The translations under genes and the position numbers were made by a program. This document shows positions 14,301 through 25,866 of a stretch of 64,000 nucleotides of DNA, piece after piece. How positions within the stretch are numbered: position 1 is the first letter of the stretch; each line of letters starts with the position of its first letter. This stretch comes from Acorus gramineus. Its lineage: Eukaryota; Streptophyta; Magnoliopsida; Acorales; Acoraceae. The notes beneath the pieces were generated by a model that did not search any database, was not told the origin of the DNA, and saw nothing but the letters and a program-made list of their open reading frames with translations. The stretch is from positions 17,326,334-17,390,333 of the forward strand of contig CM060849.1 of the NCBI GenBank assembly GCA_030737835.1, read 5' to 3'.

Positions 14301-17300
14301 TTCTTTCAAATTACAAATCTCCTGCTCCTGTTTTCTCAAGAGCTCAACATATTGGTTGTTACTTTCTCGTAGATCCTCCAGCTCGGCTATTGACAGAATC
14401 TGTTGAGATTCAAGAGCATCAATCACAGATCTTGCATCTTTCAACTCATTCTTTGAATCATCATAATGCTTGCTGATCTGCTTAAGGCTCTCTTCCACCC
14501 TTACAAGTTCATTGCTCTCATGAATCACCCGTTCTTCTACCTTGACACGAGATACTTTCTCTTCTTCAAGAATCACTTTTAGAATATCCAACTCCAACTG
14601 CAGATTCATGATTTGCTCAGCAGATCCCATCTCTGACTTCTTTTCCTGATCTTTTTGAAGCAATATTTCATCAGGTGTTTGGAATGCTGTTGACACCAAG
14701 CACTGCTCCTGTAACATATGAGAATCTAATTTGTCAGGATTACGTGTAACACACGTAATATAAATTTTTTTTGTCAATCCAGCCAATTTTAGGAGGTTGC
14801 ATTCAAGTAGAAAGACTCAAAAGATTTTTTAAACAATGATTAAACACAACTTTTGGAGTGTTACTTATGCTGTGATAACAAGAAGGTATTTTAAAATGGC
14901 ACTACCTTCTGAAGTTCCGCACTGGGACTGAAATGACAAGGGAACTTCATCTTCTTCAACTGAGACTGCAGATCATCTATGTCCCTGCACAGCATGAAAA
15001 GAGCAGATTCTCATGATATGGCACTTTTTCTTTGGGCAGGATGATAAGGTAGTACAGACCACCACAAAAAAAAATCGATGCTTCCAATTTACACAAATTG
15101 ACAAAAACACTTAATCACAGATAAATCAAGTACCTGGAGAGTATTGTATTAGCCTCAGTACAAGATTTAAGTTTATCCCTGCAGTCATCCAACTCTTCAC
15201 GTGTTCTTTCCAACTAAAGATACAACAAAAAAAAAATTTAGTTTGAGACAGAAAAAGAAGTTTTTATAAAAGTTATATCAGTTTGGTTTTTAAATGCAAC
15301 AGTTAGTTATCCAGGTAAATGTTATAAACTGAACCTCTATGCGCAACAGGTCGGATTCTTTATTTCCACTACAAATGCCAACATAACTAGCCTCCTGTAT
15401 TCCCAGAAAAGAAATTTTGTTGAGAAAAGTGAAAAGGAAAATGCACACAAAAGGCAAAGTCTAACTGGAAGTTTGGTATATATAAAAAAAACCTTTGGTA
15501 TCCTGTTTGATATTGTTTGTTCATCCAGATCAGGATTCTCATCAAAGATTTGGATAAGCTGTGCACCAGAATATAAGCATCATTGGTAAGATAACAAGCT
15601 CCACAGATGGAAATAAAAATAGTGTTCAGATAATATAAAAAGTAATGTTCAGATGTTAAACCTGATCCCGTAACTCTGACACTTCTCCTAATAAAATTTC
15701 TCTCTCTCCTTCCTCATAGAAGTCCTGAAACCTGGCAAGACATAATGCTAGCTTTTCTTTAGCAATAGAAGCAATTTGATCAGGAAGAGTTTTTTTTTTT
15801 TAAAAAATAGACAGTCTATCATGATTGCAGATGTCAGTGAAGTGAAGGGAAACAGAACTGGAGAATGTACCCATAAGGTTTGATCAGGAACAGTTAAAGA
15901 CACATTCAAGAAATTACCTTCTAAGTTGATCCAGAAGCCTGATGTTCTCCAAAGCGAAACGAGTTACCTCTGGGTTCCTATCAACTCGTGTTCGTAGCAA
16001 CTGTATCTCTTCTGACTGAGCCTTATTCTCTTCCAACAAATATGAATCTACGGGCACCACACCTTCCAAAAGTGCCTCCATTCTCTGAATCTTATCCTCT
16101 CGAAATCTTAGCATCATTTTGGTGCACCGGGTATCCTCTTCTCTCTGACGAACCTGGAAAGTGAAGCACTAGTTAATTTATTTCTGCACGTTTAGAACAT
16201 GACTATTTTCTGCAGATTGGTATTAGTTAGATGGATGACGGTACCAAACGATTTAGCTGCTCAATTTCAGCTTCAAGCTGCTTGATAGTGGTGTCTGACA
16301 TCTTTTCTCTTCTTAGAGAGCCAGCCAACGTCTTCTCCAAATATTTCAACTGGGACACATGTGAATAATATCCCACCATAGTCATCACTAGGACTTAAAC
16401 TTATCATAAGGTGATAAGAGAATACACAGTTTACTGTTACAAATACATGGAATGATAAAAAAAAAAAAACTTGAGAGAAACCATGAGTCATTAAAATTGA
16501 GGTTTGTCTGGGCAAGGGGCATGATTTTGATTGACTGGTCAAGATTGCATGTGAAATTCTCCTGATGCTATTAACATCCAAAAATCTGTGGATTTTGAAA
16601 ATATGCCAAAAAAAAACTCCAATGAAACATGAGATTCTCAATGTCTGTGGATTTGACAAACATAACCATGGAATTCTCTAACCGAAACAGGACTCAGCCA
16701 TGAACATGAGCAAGTTTGCAATTGAAATATTATGTTGAAGTAGATTTTCGACAAATATATGAAAGTTTTCATTAATTTCCTTGTGTTATAAATAGCTGTT
16801 CAAATCCTCCAAATAAATATCATCATACAACAATCACGTATAACATCGATGAACCTGATACAACTCATATAATTCAAAAACTACCACATAGCATAAGTTG
16901 ACCAAGAAACTTTTTGTTGGATCAGCATACCTGTTTAGTTGAAACTCTTATGCTGCCTAGTTCTTCACATCCATTCATCTCATCCATCTTTCTATCAATT
17001 TCATACAACTTTTCTGAGGCAAATGTGTCGCATTCTTCACTTTCAGATTCGCCAAAGATAGTTGTGCGGAATGATAGAGATCTTGAAACATTCTGACGTT
17101 TTAGGACTGAAAGTTCCTCCTGATAATTCAGATAAGCGAAGTTTAATTTTCCATGAACATGTATAAAATAAAAAGAATATAACCTAGTTAATCGTTTTGC
17201 CTTTTGCATTTTCTTTTAATAATTTGTATGCTTTTCTCTGTAGTTTACTATTTTTTATAATAAAATTGGTAGGTAACACCTTTTTCAATAATTAAATATA

Positions 17301-20159
17301 CACATTAACATAGCACACAACCTTTAACAAGCGTATCTGGTGTTGTAAAGCAATCACATCTTCAGAAAAATCTTCATTCACAACAGCCTTGTAAAAAAAA
17401 AAAAAATCAAAGGATTAGCTGATTAGGAATTAATTGGAAGATAACCATTCCAAAGGAATTAGGTCTTCAGATTCATATTACCCCAGGAACCATGCACGTG
17501 ATAATAGAACTTACATTATTCTGAATAAGTTTTGCACGCTGAGCAAATTTTAGAGTGCTCAATGTTTCATTTGTGCAGCTGCAAAATAGAAGAAGATATC
17601 AGAAAATATAGGAAAACAAAAGTTGAATGCGCAATGGATCAAGAGAAGAAACATGGGGCAGCCCTCACCAAACAGAAGGACTAACATTTGCTATTATCAT
17701 TGTTTTTGAGTTCCCTCCAAGTGAGTCCTGCAACCAGGTTCAATCTTCAGTTCAATCCTAAAGTGTATTCAAGGAGAAGGGAAAACATAATAATTACGCC
17801 TGACCTGGAGAAGAAATGTCAGCCTTGAATCTCTATAGGGAATGTGTCGCTGTTTTCCATGTGCCACATCAACAAGCACCATTATTACATGTCTGTTAAA
17901 TACAAATGCACAACATCATGAACCAAAAGTGTGAAACATGGAAACGAGATATGCTCATAATAGCACAGAAGAGTAAGAATGAAACTGTGAGCAAGTCTTC
18001 ACATAATATAACTCAATTGAATATTTTGTCACTATAAATTAGATTACCCAAGCGTTGATAGGGATCTGTTGATACTAGCAGCCTCTTTTAAGCGTTCACC
18101 ATCTGCACCTGATGTCTTCTGCCTGCTTGGAAGATGTTCCTAGTCAACAGACAGCCTGATGGCAAACTAAACAAATTCCCATGTTTATGATAGGCTCATA
18201 AGTTACACCGCACCTTTCTGAACCAGCAAGATCTACAAGGTTTAGCCTTGCAAATCGTAAATTCGTTGTGGAATCCTTTTCCCACCGGCTCTCTATTATA
18301 CATGTAAAGACGCTGTGTGAACGGCTGCTCTCACGGTTCATGTTTGTAGCTGCCACTCTCCTATTTGCTGACCCCTGATGACAAGGATTAACAAGAGTGG
18401 AGGTTTTAGTCTGATGTACGATGGAAGTCTGGACCAATAATGCAACAAAATTGGTTGATTACCTGAATCAGAAGCCTAAGAATATCATTCACAGTTTCAA
18501 CTTCAAATTCTGTCAGATTTTCAACATATACTCCCTTCTTCATATCCTCCCGGAGCTGGCAAGCACAAGAACAAATACATGCTTAATCTAGCCATCTAAA
18601 AAACTTGGGAAAAGCAGAAAGAGATTGAACTTACAAGCAGATTAGTGGATGAAGGATCAAGAAGATCTGTAATCTGTTCATTGTAAATCTCCAAGAATGA
18701 ACACTTGCAATGATATTTTAATTTCTCATCTCTCCTGCTTTCCTCTTCCTACACCCAAAGTAGAAATAGAAACTCTATCATGATCTATTTCCGCAAAAGC
18801 AGAACAGCAGAACAGAACAGAACATGATGGTGGCATTACCGCTTTGATTCTGGCAAATAAAAACTCAAAGATGCGTGGTGTCATTCCACGATCAGGACCA
18901 GGCCTGACTTCCAGCTCATCAATCTCACCAAGCATTGTATGTGTCTTCCCACTCCCAGTCTACAATTGCACCGCAGTGTAGAAGCCACAATATCACCAAC
19001 AACATAATATTTTAACAAAATACAGGAACCAGCCATTATTGAATGCATAGGCAGCATAGCCACCATATTGACAAAAAACAAATCCAGAATGTAAGTGACG
19101 TCTGAATTGACATGCATCTCATATTAACCCAATGAACTTATTCTTTCAAAATTACCTGTCCATAAGCAAACATGCAACTATTGTATCCCGACAGACAATT
19201 CTCAACCATCGGCAGACCGGCCACGCGGAAAAGCATTTCCTGCATAAAACACAATATTTTAAGCCACATAGAAGCTACATATATTCTCACCCTTGATATT
19301 TTGATAAAAAAAACCCGGACCTGAGTAACTGTTTCACAAGCCACATGATCAAATGTGAATCGGGTCTCTGGATGGCCAATCCACGTGATGCTCTGAGCAC
19401 TCTCTTGCTTCAGACACCTGCTATAACCTTGCAAGCTTCGCTCCATACCATTCAAAGGACGCACCCTAATCACAACCTAATTTAATTTCAACAAACACCC
19501 AGCAATCAAAACCCACCACGTCTCTTTCACCTAGTTTTCCACACAATACCAAGAAAATGTAATACCTGAACATTGTGGTCCATCCAGAAAGATGGGTCCT
19601 CCCGGAGCTCAAAGTGAGGAACTTCAACAGTATTGACCACCATAGGCAGGCCCTGGTGGATCGGCAACCCCCTCGAGGGAGCAGTAAAACCCGCTGAACG
19701 GGGTCCGTTGTTCAAAGGAGGGCGGGACCCACTCCAAGTGGCAATGCCACCACCCGGGTTCAAACTGGGTTTGTTGACGCTCCTCGTCGGCGTGTTCTGG
19801 GTCGAACCGCTCTCCGACTGGTTCGACGAGGCCGCCACCCTCGCCGTCCGGAACGAACGGGGCGTCGCAACTGCATCACCTCCTCCGCCATCCTTATGGA
19901 CCCACCCAAACCGGTTCCTCGGCTGCGCCGGGGGCTTCTCCGGGGTTCGCATCGGCACCGGGGGCTTCAAAGGGGTCCGCGAGTCGGGGACGGATCTCGG
20001 GACCCTCTGCGGCTCCTGGATCGTGACGAGCGGGGGCCTGTCGGGATCCGACACCGGATGGACGTCCGGAGCGTCCACGTCCATCGCATCGACGGGCGCG
20101 TTCTCCGATGACTCGGGCTTGGTGATGTTTCGGCGGAAGAGCTTCAGATCCCTCAACAT
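5331..20159 (-). CDS. KIN12D: KIN-12 kinesin, phragmoplast orienting kinesin type
   Basis: This is a plus-end-type motor of the plant KIN-12 family (POK1/POK2), which guides the phragmoplast and division site. Exons: 19566-20159, 19321-19476, 19156-19239, 18840-18959, 18635-18748, 18463-18555, 18214-18374, 18048-18122, 17805-17892, 17669-17727, 17515-17578, 17322-17387, 16931-17119, 16245-16349, 15918-16153, 15662-15731, 15493-15558, 15335-15394, 15134-15213, 14906-14984, 12963-14708, 12255-12764, 8918-12169, 8726-8833, 8534-8651, 8362-8449, 7594-7668, 7252-7491, 7082-7180, 6753-6827, 6610-6668, 6399-6510, 6206-6316, 5943-6113, 5547-5732, 5331-5462. A disordered Pro-rich N-terminus precedes the motor (about residues 199-535), which has VVIRVRPLN, the P-loop GQTGSGKT (split by an intron), NRESSRSH and DLAGSER. 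About 2,600 residues of coiled coil follow. The start MLRDLKLF (20159) was preferred to an in-frame ATG 60 bp upstream. The total of about 3,213 residues holds only if the frame breaks in exons 23 and 25 are discounted. POK2 is the closest type by size; assignment to KIN12C versus KIN12D is uncertain. Confidence 0.9.
6114..6205 (-). other. Probable GC-AG intron in the kinesin gene
   Basis: Coding sequence ends ...HHHAKIK with AAG followed by GCATGG, and resumes [13 protein letters not shown] after ...AAACAG. No GT lies at the donor position. A GC donor joins the two coiled-coil segments in frame. The nearest GT (CTG|GTCTAC, 21 bases later) would insert seven residues (AWHIYLL) that do not fit a coiled coil. 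I therefore prefer a GC-AG intron of 92 bp. Confidence 0.55.
8634..8651 (-). other. Third frame discrepancy or shifted acceptor at exon 25
   Basis: The strong acceptor (TTTCCTTGTTTCAG) opens exon 25 at 8651 with GTTGAGATCATCAGAGGGAG, which would read VEIIRG and then run into a stop. One extra G in the G-run at 8634-8636 would give [17 protein letters not shown], a smooth coiled coil. Alternatively a second acceptor, ATCATCAG, opens the exon at 8637 and keeps the frame ([11 protein letters not shown]) without an indel. The sequence alone does not decide between these. Confidence 0.5.
9729..9736 (-). other. Frame change 2 in the kinesin's longest exon
   Basis: The frame used from 11303 downwards ends ...RMDALKGK with a stop at 9726-9728. 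Coding resumes as [13 protein letters not shown] in the same frame that was used before 11306. The switch lies at a run of four G on the coding strand (9732-9735) and equals one extra base. It exactly cancels frame change 1. No GT-AG pair near the site could make a plausible intron. Confidence 0.8.
11294..11306 (-). other. Frame change 1 in the kinesin's longest exon
   Basis: The upstream frame reads ...[11 protein letters not shown] and then hits a stop at 11291-11293. The downstream frame reads [17 protein letters not shown]... and has its own upstream stop at 11304-11306. The switch therefore has to lie in this short interval. It equals one missing base (or two extra). Both sides are heptad-rich coiled coil, so both frames are genuine coding sequence. 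An intron of about 62 bp (GT at the SNSMAS codons to a TAG near 11300) would restore the frame, but it would remove well-formed coiled coil. Confidence 0.75.
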
Positions 20160-20350
20160 TCTTCGGATTCGAACGCGATGAGAACCGAAATTCTGAGAGA
20201 TCTGGAAATTGTGATTCAAATCAAGGTGGAAGGGAAGAAAGAGTACCTGAAGGAGGAATTGAAGAACAAGACACGTAGGTGCCTAATCTTTCAAGGTTCT
20301 GGATTTAGGGTTTCGATCGGGTCGGAATGCATGGAAATTTAGGGTTTTTC

Positions 20351-20351
<1 letters not shown>

Positions 20352-20387
<36 letters not shown>
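20352..20387 (-). promoter_or_regulatory. (CT/GA)n tract in the kinesin 5' region
   Basis: A dinucleotide repeat of about 18 units lies roughly 195 bp upstream of the kinesin start codon. On the gene's sense strand it reads (GA)n. Such tracts are common in plant core promoters and 5' leaders. Its role here is inferred from position only. Similar tracts sit beside the start regions of the dioxygenase, peptidase and RDR6 genes in this window. Confidence 0.45.
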
Positions 20388-20389
<2 letters not shown>

Positions 20390-20907
20390 ACTGTCTCTTC
20401 AGCTGGACAGAGAGGGTTATTTTGATTTTGGATATGGAGGAGGCGTTGGGAATGGACGGTTGAGATTGACGGATCGGTGGGTTTTCAAATTTGGGGATTC
20501 ACAGCGCGCAAGTTTGGTTTGAAATGGTGAGGGGTAATTTGGGAATAATTGGGGTTTGATTTTTTCAAATGATGATGCAATAAAGATAACATTAAAGTGT
20601 GTTGGGAGGGTATTATTGGATTATCGTTTTTTTCAACGGCTAGTTTGGTTTTTGTTCTGTCAATTTTTTTTGGGTGAAATTTTGAATTTTGTACGGATTC
20701 AGTTGGACAAAAAAAAATGTCGGGGAAGTGATATGCCAATTGGGAATTTTGGGACCCAGTGGCTTTTGAAATATGTGACATTTTCATCTCAAGCTTTGAA
20801 TCAGTTTTTTTATTTGGAGTGACAAATTTCTGTCAAAAAAATCTTAATATAATTTTTATAATTCTTTTAATCTTATAATATAAAAATATATAATATAATA
20901 TATATAT

Positions 20908-21183
20908 GGGATTTTTAGTTTTAAGTCCCTGTAAACTATATGATTTAGTGGTTGATCCCTCCCTTCTTCATATTTTGGTTTAAGTCCCTAGATTCCAAGG
21001 GTATGTTTTTTTTTAGTCCCTCTCAAGGACTAAAAAGAAAATCAAATAATTTAAGGATAGGTCTCTAGGAGGGACTAAAAATGAACATACCGTTTAAATG
21101 TGGGGACTTAAACCAAAATATGAAGAAGTGATGGATCGATCACTAAATCATATAGTTTATAGGGACTTAAAACTAAAAATCCC
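20908..21183. repeat. Foldback MITE, family A (complete copy)
   Basis: This 276-bp element starts GGGATTTTTAGTTTTAAGTC and ends with its reverse complement. The arms match closely for about 80 bp and the rest is also quasi-palindromic with GTCCCT/AGGGAC words. TATATAT stands on both sides, consistent with a target duplication but uninformative in TA-rich DNA. It shares its terminus with 1-233. It has no coding capacity, and the superfamily is unresolved. Confidence 0.8.
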
Positions 21184-22117
21184 TATATATTTATATGCAT
21201 GGGTTCTTTTACACGAAAACCGCATCACCCAAAAAAAAAACGCAATCACACAATCTTTAAATCACAATCTAAATTTTATGTAATTGAATGATTGAATATA
21301 CTAATTCTAACCAATCACCAAAGCATCTCAATTTTTTTCTCTCATTAATTAAGCAATTCAAATACTTATTAAGACATGAATTAAATATGTGTAGACTATT
21401 TAACACCATCTGTGAAGAACATATACATGAATAAAAAGTTTTACTTGCGAGGTTACTAATATTATATTAGATCTTGTTAGCCTCACATGTGATCTAATCT
21501 ATGGAGATACCCATCACCAATGGTACAAATTAGAATTGACTGTTATGAATATTGGATCTTCAACCAATATCACTTTGAATGGAAAGACCAACCACAAAGA
21601 AATTGGATAAACTATAAAGCCCAGTGAACACATCAAAGAAAAATAAAACTCTCATAAACTATAGATATATGTATAAATAAAATAAATAGCATCCCGCATG
21701 TTTAAAAAAAAATATGAAGACATCTCGTGAAAATAGATATGAAATCTAGTGTAAAACCTTGTTTTTAAACACTAGGCCAGGATTAAAAGTAAAACAAGAA
21801 TGAAAAAAATGTGTGTATATATATCTATTATATAATGCATTATTTCATAGCGCTATATGTACTTTCAACTCTTAATTACCTCTTTTAAAAACACCACCAT
21901 CTTAAAAATTTAAGCTAACTAGCTACACAATGGATAGCTTATTTATTCAGCACACAAAGGGTTCAATTAACCAATGATCCCTACTAGTAAAGCAGGCCAT
22001 GGGCTCACTATATGATCTCTCTCACCCACCAGATAACTAGCAACAAACATCATATCATACAGAGAATTACACCTCCATATCTGATACATATATATGCATG
22101 CGAGGCCGCGAGGGACT
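21184..22117. other. Non-coding intergenic region
   Basis: This region holds AT-rich sequence downstream of the minus-strand dioxygenase and probably includes its 3' untranslated region near 21950-22117. I see no gene or defined repeat in it. Confidence 0.5.
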
Positions 22118-25100
22118 TCATTCGGATATCTTGAAGTGATGGATCTGGAGATTTTCGACGTCGAGCTTCTTGAAGTTGCTGTTCTTCCTGGTCTTGAAGA
22201 AGTCCCCCCAGTCGAATGGCTTATATTTAGGTGGATTTTCTTCATTTGTCATCTCCTCCAGAGGCGCGACGATCGTGTAATGGGCGGGGTTGAAGAAGAA
22301 GGGGATGGAGAACCTCTCCCTCTTTGAGTTCACTGACACCCTGTGCTCTGCGCTCTCATACCTCTCATTACTCCAAACCTACCAAAATATACCAATTGTT
22401 AGCTAGGTTAATGGCCCTGTGAAGAACAAGTTGCATGTCCAAGATGGTTCTGTGTTTTCTTTTCTTATTATGTTTTCCTCACGGCCTCCTTTGTTTTGAT
22501 TCTACAATGAAATAGATATGCACAAAGTTTTCATAAGAAGAAGAAGAAGAAAGAAAAAAAAAAACATGTCCAAGATAGAAATCTATGGATCTGACCTGAT
22601 GGACATAATTAATGACCAAATTAAAACATGGTATCTTGTCGTGATGAAATTCATACGTGACCATTTTTTTGGCGTTGATGTACTTTGTCATTTTTGTAAC
22701 TTTAACTCAACAAATGAAATATATATATGGTATTAAAGATATGAACTGAATTTTTTGTGTTCAAAAGTATGTATTTATTAAGATAAGTATATATTTTAAA
22801 AGAAATTCAAAATAAGTTTTGGATTGCAAAATTGACCGCAAGAATGAGAATGCATAACATTTTTCATTTTTAGTTGGTAGACCGGAATATTGATTTATGT
22901 TTTGATTATAACTTATTCCAGAAGTAAGACTCAAATGTAGAATCTCTCTTACATGTTTCAAGTGGTTCATTTAGTTATAATTTATGTTGGTAGTGGTAGC
23001 TAAAGCCAACTTCAAAAGATCAATGCATCGATATAATATGGTGCGTACGTGCGAGAAATGAAGCGATATAATTAAGTACCTGAACAAGGTCACCCACATT
23101 GATGATGTAAGAGTCCGGGATGGGCTTCACCCGATACCACTCTCCGTCGGACTTCTTCTTCACATCAAGACCCCCGACGTGGTCCTGGGCGAGCACGGTC
23201 AGCCCTCCGGCGTCCTTGTGGCGACCGACGCCTAATGCAAGGTGCGGCGTAGGGCAAGGCGGGTAGTGGTTGAGGCGGAGGAAGCTCGTCTGGTTGCTGA
23301 AGAAGCCATTCAGGCGATCCCCCGCCAATCCCAGGCTCAGCGCGATGAGCTCTAGCAGCTTGAATGCCAGCTTTTCTACCCCTCGCGCGTATGCTTTGCA
23401 AGCGTCGCTAATCAATTGTAAGAAAAATAGTCATCAGCAACAGAATTTAACCAATTTGGTGATTTAGAGGATATAGCATCATATCATTTTTTGGTGTGCA
23501 TGTTATTATATATTTTTGTGATTGGTTAAATTTTTGTTAATCATTTTTCAAACCAAACTGAGAAGGATGGATCATTTGAGTTGTTCAAGTATCAACTGAA
23601 TAATTTGTGCTTATACGATTGTGATTTCCTATATGTAGTTGACAATATCTAATTAATTAAGATAGAGACTTCGGATTATATGCCAAAAGATGTAGATTTT
23701 TTAAAAATGATCTCAAAGACTTTAATTTGATTCCCGTATATAAAAATGATTTGATTTAGGGTCCCTTTTGAATCCACATTACGATGGATAGTGGGTCTAC
23801 TAATAAAACTTAATCAGATCGAAATCGATCATATCCAAATACATATTTCATTCTAACTTCTAAAAAAAGATGATTTTTTGGTCCGTTTAGAAACACATAT
23901 TGAAAAGTAGCTTTTGGAATAAAGCTGCTTTTTAAGTTGATTTTAGACCTGGAATTTTATTAGGATGTTTTTTTTTTAAATTCAAGAATCAACATTTGAA
24001 AGTAGTTGATGTATGACAGAGAAAATTGCTTTTCAATTCAAAAAATCTATTCCGATCAAAAAGCGTTTTTTTTTAGTTTTTCAAAACACGGATTTTGAGG
24101 GAAAAATTAAAAGGAATCTAGCTTCCGATTCTGAATAAAACTGTCCTGTTTAACTACACGATTTTAGCTTTTCAGCTTTTCAAAAAGCATAATCACACCC
24201 AAACATGCAACCAAACGGGGCCTTTAACTTTCATGTTAAAAATTCACTTTCTAACTTTTGAATCACAACTTTTATAAGTGAAAGTTAATTCTCAAACTCA
24301 TTTCCAATCAAATCCTCATTTACCCATAGTACAAGAAAACATAAAACAAACGGAGAAAAAAAAAAAACTCACAGTTCGTCATGGAATAAATCAACAAATT
24401 TATCACCACAACATCATCAAATCACCATACGCGCATGCCACCAACTCCAATAATAGAAAAAAAAACTACTACCAAATTAAAATATAAATTAAATTTTACT
24501 ATTCATTTCAAAGGAGGCAATCACTTTCCCTTTCAAAAGATTTCCCCATAAAAAAAAACAAAAAAACAAAAAAAGCTTAATTATCCGAGTTGGATCAGTG
24601 ATCCTGATATGATACACCATCAACCCAGATCATCCAATCCTCCAATTAAGATCACAAGTTTTAATTATTACTATTACCTCATCCCGGGTGGGTACTCAGG
24701 CCACCGGTTCCTGATCTCCTGAACCTCATCGGACCCGGCCTCGGCGGGGATGACGACGACGTCTTTCACGATGAAATCAAAGACCTCCTTCCAATCCCTC
24801 ACGTTCTTCGTGTTCTCCGTATCGTAGTACCCCAACGGGTTCGCCTCGTCCCTCCTCACCTTCCCCTTCTCCTCCGCCGACTGCCCAAAGAACTCCCTCG
24901 CCGCCGCCTCCACGTCCCTCCTCAGCTCCACCGGCACACCATGATTGATCACCTGGAAGAACCCCCACTCCCTACACGCCGCGCCGACCTCCGCCACGAG
25001 GTCCGGCGAGATTGGGTGGTTGTTGAGTGGGGAGAGGTCGATTGTGGGGATGCCGCCGGCGTCGGAGATTTGGGGTTTGGGTCTGTGTTCGGGGGCTTGG

Positions 25101-25129
25101 ATGAAGGCTGTGTCCACTTCGCAGGCCAT
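22118..25129 (-). CDS. 2-oxoglutarate/Fe(II)-dependent dioxygenase
   Basis: This is a soluble plant dioxygenase of the DOXC class, which couples 2-oxoglutarate decarboxylation to oxidation of a small molecule, usually a specialised metabolite or hormone. Exons: 24678-25129, 23080-23407, 22118-22378, giving 346 residues, a normal length. The N-terminal DIOX_N part carries GFFQVINHGVP. The double-stranded beta-helix core has the iron triad His214, Asp216 (GRHKDAGG) and His272 (AEHRV), and the 2-oxoglutarate-binding Arg282-x-Ser284 (RFS). FLRLNHYPPCP is the usual strand before the iron site. All key residues are present and the splice phases agree (2, then 0). The start MACEVD was chosen because the upstream in-frame codons form a (GA)n leader. 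The sequence reminds me of the Arabidopsis At3g19000/At3g19010 group. The substrate is not known to me. Confidence 0.92.
23880..24222. repeat. MITE family B in intron 1 of the dioxygenase gene
   Basis: The element runs from GGTCCGTTTAGAAACACATA to the reverse complement of GGCCCCGTTTGGTTGCATGT. A second copy lies in the opposite orientation at 32280-32622. The shared internal words, such as ATTAAAAGGAATC and its complement, confirm a family. The terminus GGCCCCGTTTGG resembles the Tourist/PIF-Harbinger type. Flanking TTT is only weakly consistent with a 3-bp target duplication. Confidence 0.65.
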
Positions 25130-25304
25130 CTGATCTCTCTCTCTCTCTCTTTGTGTTTCTCTGTTTTCAAAGATTGTATCTTTGGATGAGATGTGTATTG
25201 GTGATCTGTGGGTGGGTGGGGGTGGTTGGAATATAACATCGATCATCGATCATTTTCTTTGTCGTGCATGAGTTGGGAATAGCATATACATTGAACCTAG
25301 ACTG

Positions 25305-25305
<1 letters not shown>

Positions 25306-25345
<40 letters not shown>
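25306..25345. repeat. (TA)n microsatellite, left flank of palindromic element
   Basis: About 20 TA units immediately adjoin the GC-rich element at 25346. A matching tract (25827-25862) follows the element, so the element seems to have inserted into a longer (TA)n array. Confidence 0.9.
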
Positions 25346-25348
<3 letters not shown>

Positions 25349-25823
25349 CCCTGATGGGTGCTGCTGTGCGCACGGTGCACCCCATCGTGCGCCCCACACG
25401 TCGACCGTGCGATCGACGTTCTCGCGATCGCACGGTCGACGTTTTTTTTAAAAAAAAAAAACAAAAAAAAAAAAAACGGTCGCCCGGCGTCGGGGTCGAC
25501 GGAGTTGCAGTCGCCGGGCGATCGCGAGCAGTCGCCGGGGTCCGTCCGTCGCGTCGACGGAGTTGCAGTCGCCGGGGTCGACGGAGTTGCAGTCGCCGGG
25601 CGTCGACGGGGTCCGTCGCGGAGTTGTGGTCGCCGGGGTCCGTCCGTCGCGTCGACGGAGTTGTGGTCGCCGGGCGATCGCGAGCAGTCGCCGGGCGACC
25701 GTTTTTGTTTTTTTTGTTTTTTTTTTTAAAAAAAACGTCGACCGTGCGATCGCGAGAACGTCGATCGACGTGTGAGGCGCACGATGGGGTGCACCGTGCG
25801 CACGGCCGCACCCCATCGGGCCC

Positions 25824-25826
<3 letters not shown>
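25346..25826. mobile_element. GC-rich palindromic element inside (TA)n, Micron-like
   Basis: The ends are GGGCCC and its complement, followed by matching arms of roughly 150 bp. The arms carry GTGCGCACGGTGCACCCCAT, GTTCTCGCGATCGCACGGTC and an A/T-run step. The left arm has an extra block of about 16 bp near 25408-25425. The centre (25475-25700) is a GC-rich array of related CGACGGAGTTG...GTCGCCGG units. The flanks are (TA)n on both sides, the insertion habit described for rice Micron MITEs. It sits about 215 bp upstream of the dioxygenase start codon. The long open frames across it arise from base composition and are not genes. Confidence 0.75.

Positions 25827-25862
<36 letters not shown>
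25827..25862. repeat. (TA)n microsatellite, right flank of palindromic element
   Basis: About 18 TA units follow the GC-rich palindromic element directly and mirror the tract at 25306-25345. Confidence 0.9.

Positions 25863-25866
<4 letters not shown>

Noticed and set aside
19633-20181. A 182-codon open frame on the plus strand opposite kinesin exon 1
   Set aside because: It is antisense to a well-supported exon and has no family features. The GC-rich exon leaves long open frames on the other strand.
25446-25476. Poly(A) runs as a retroposed gene tail
   Set aside because: The A/T runs occur symmetrically in both arms of the palindromic element and belong to it.
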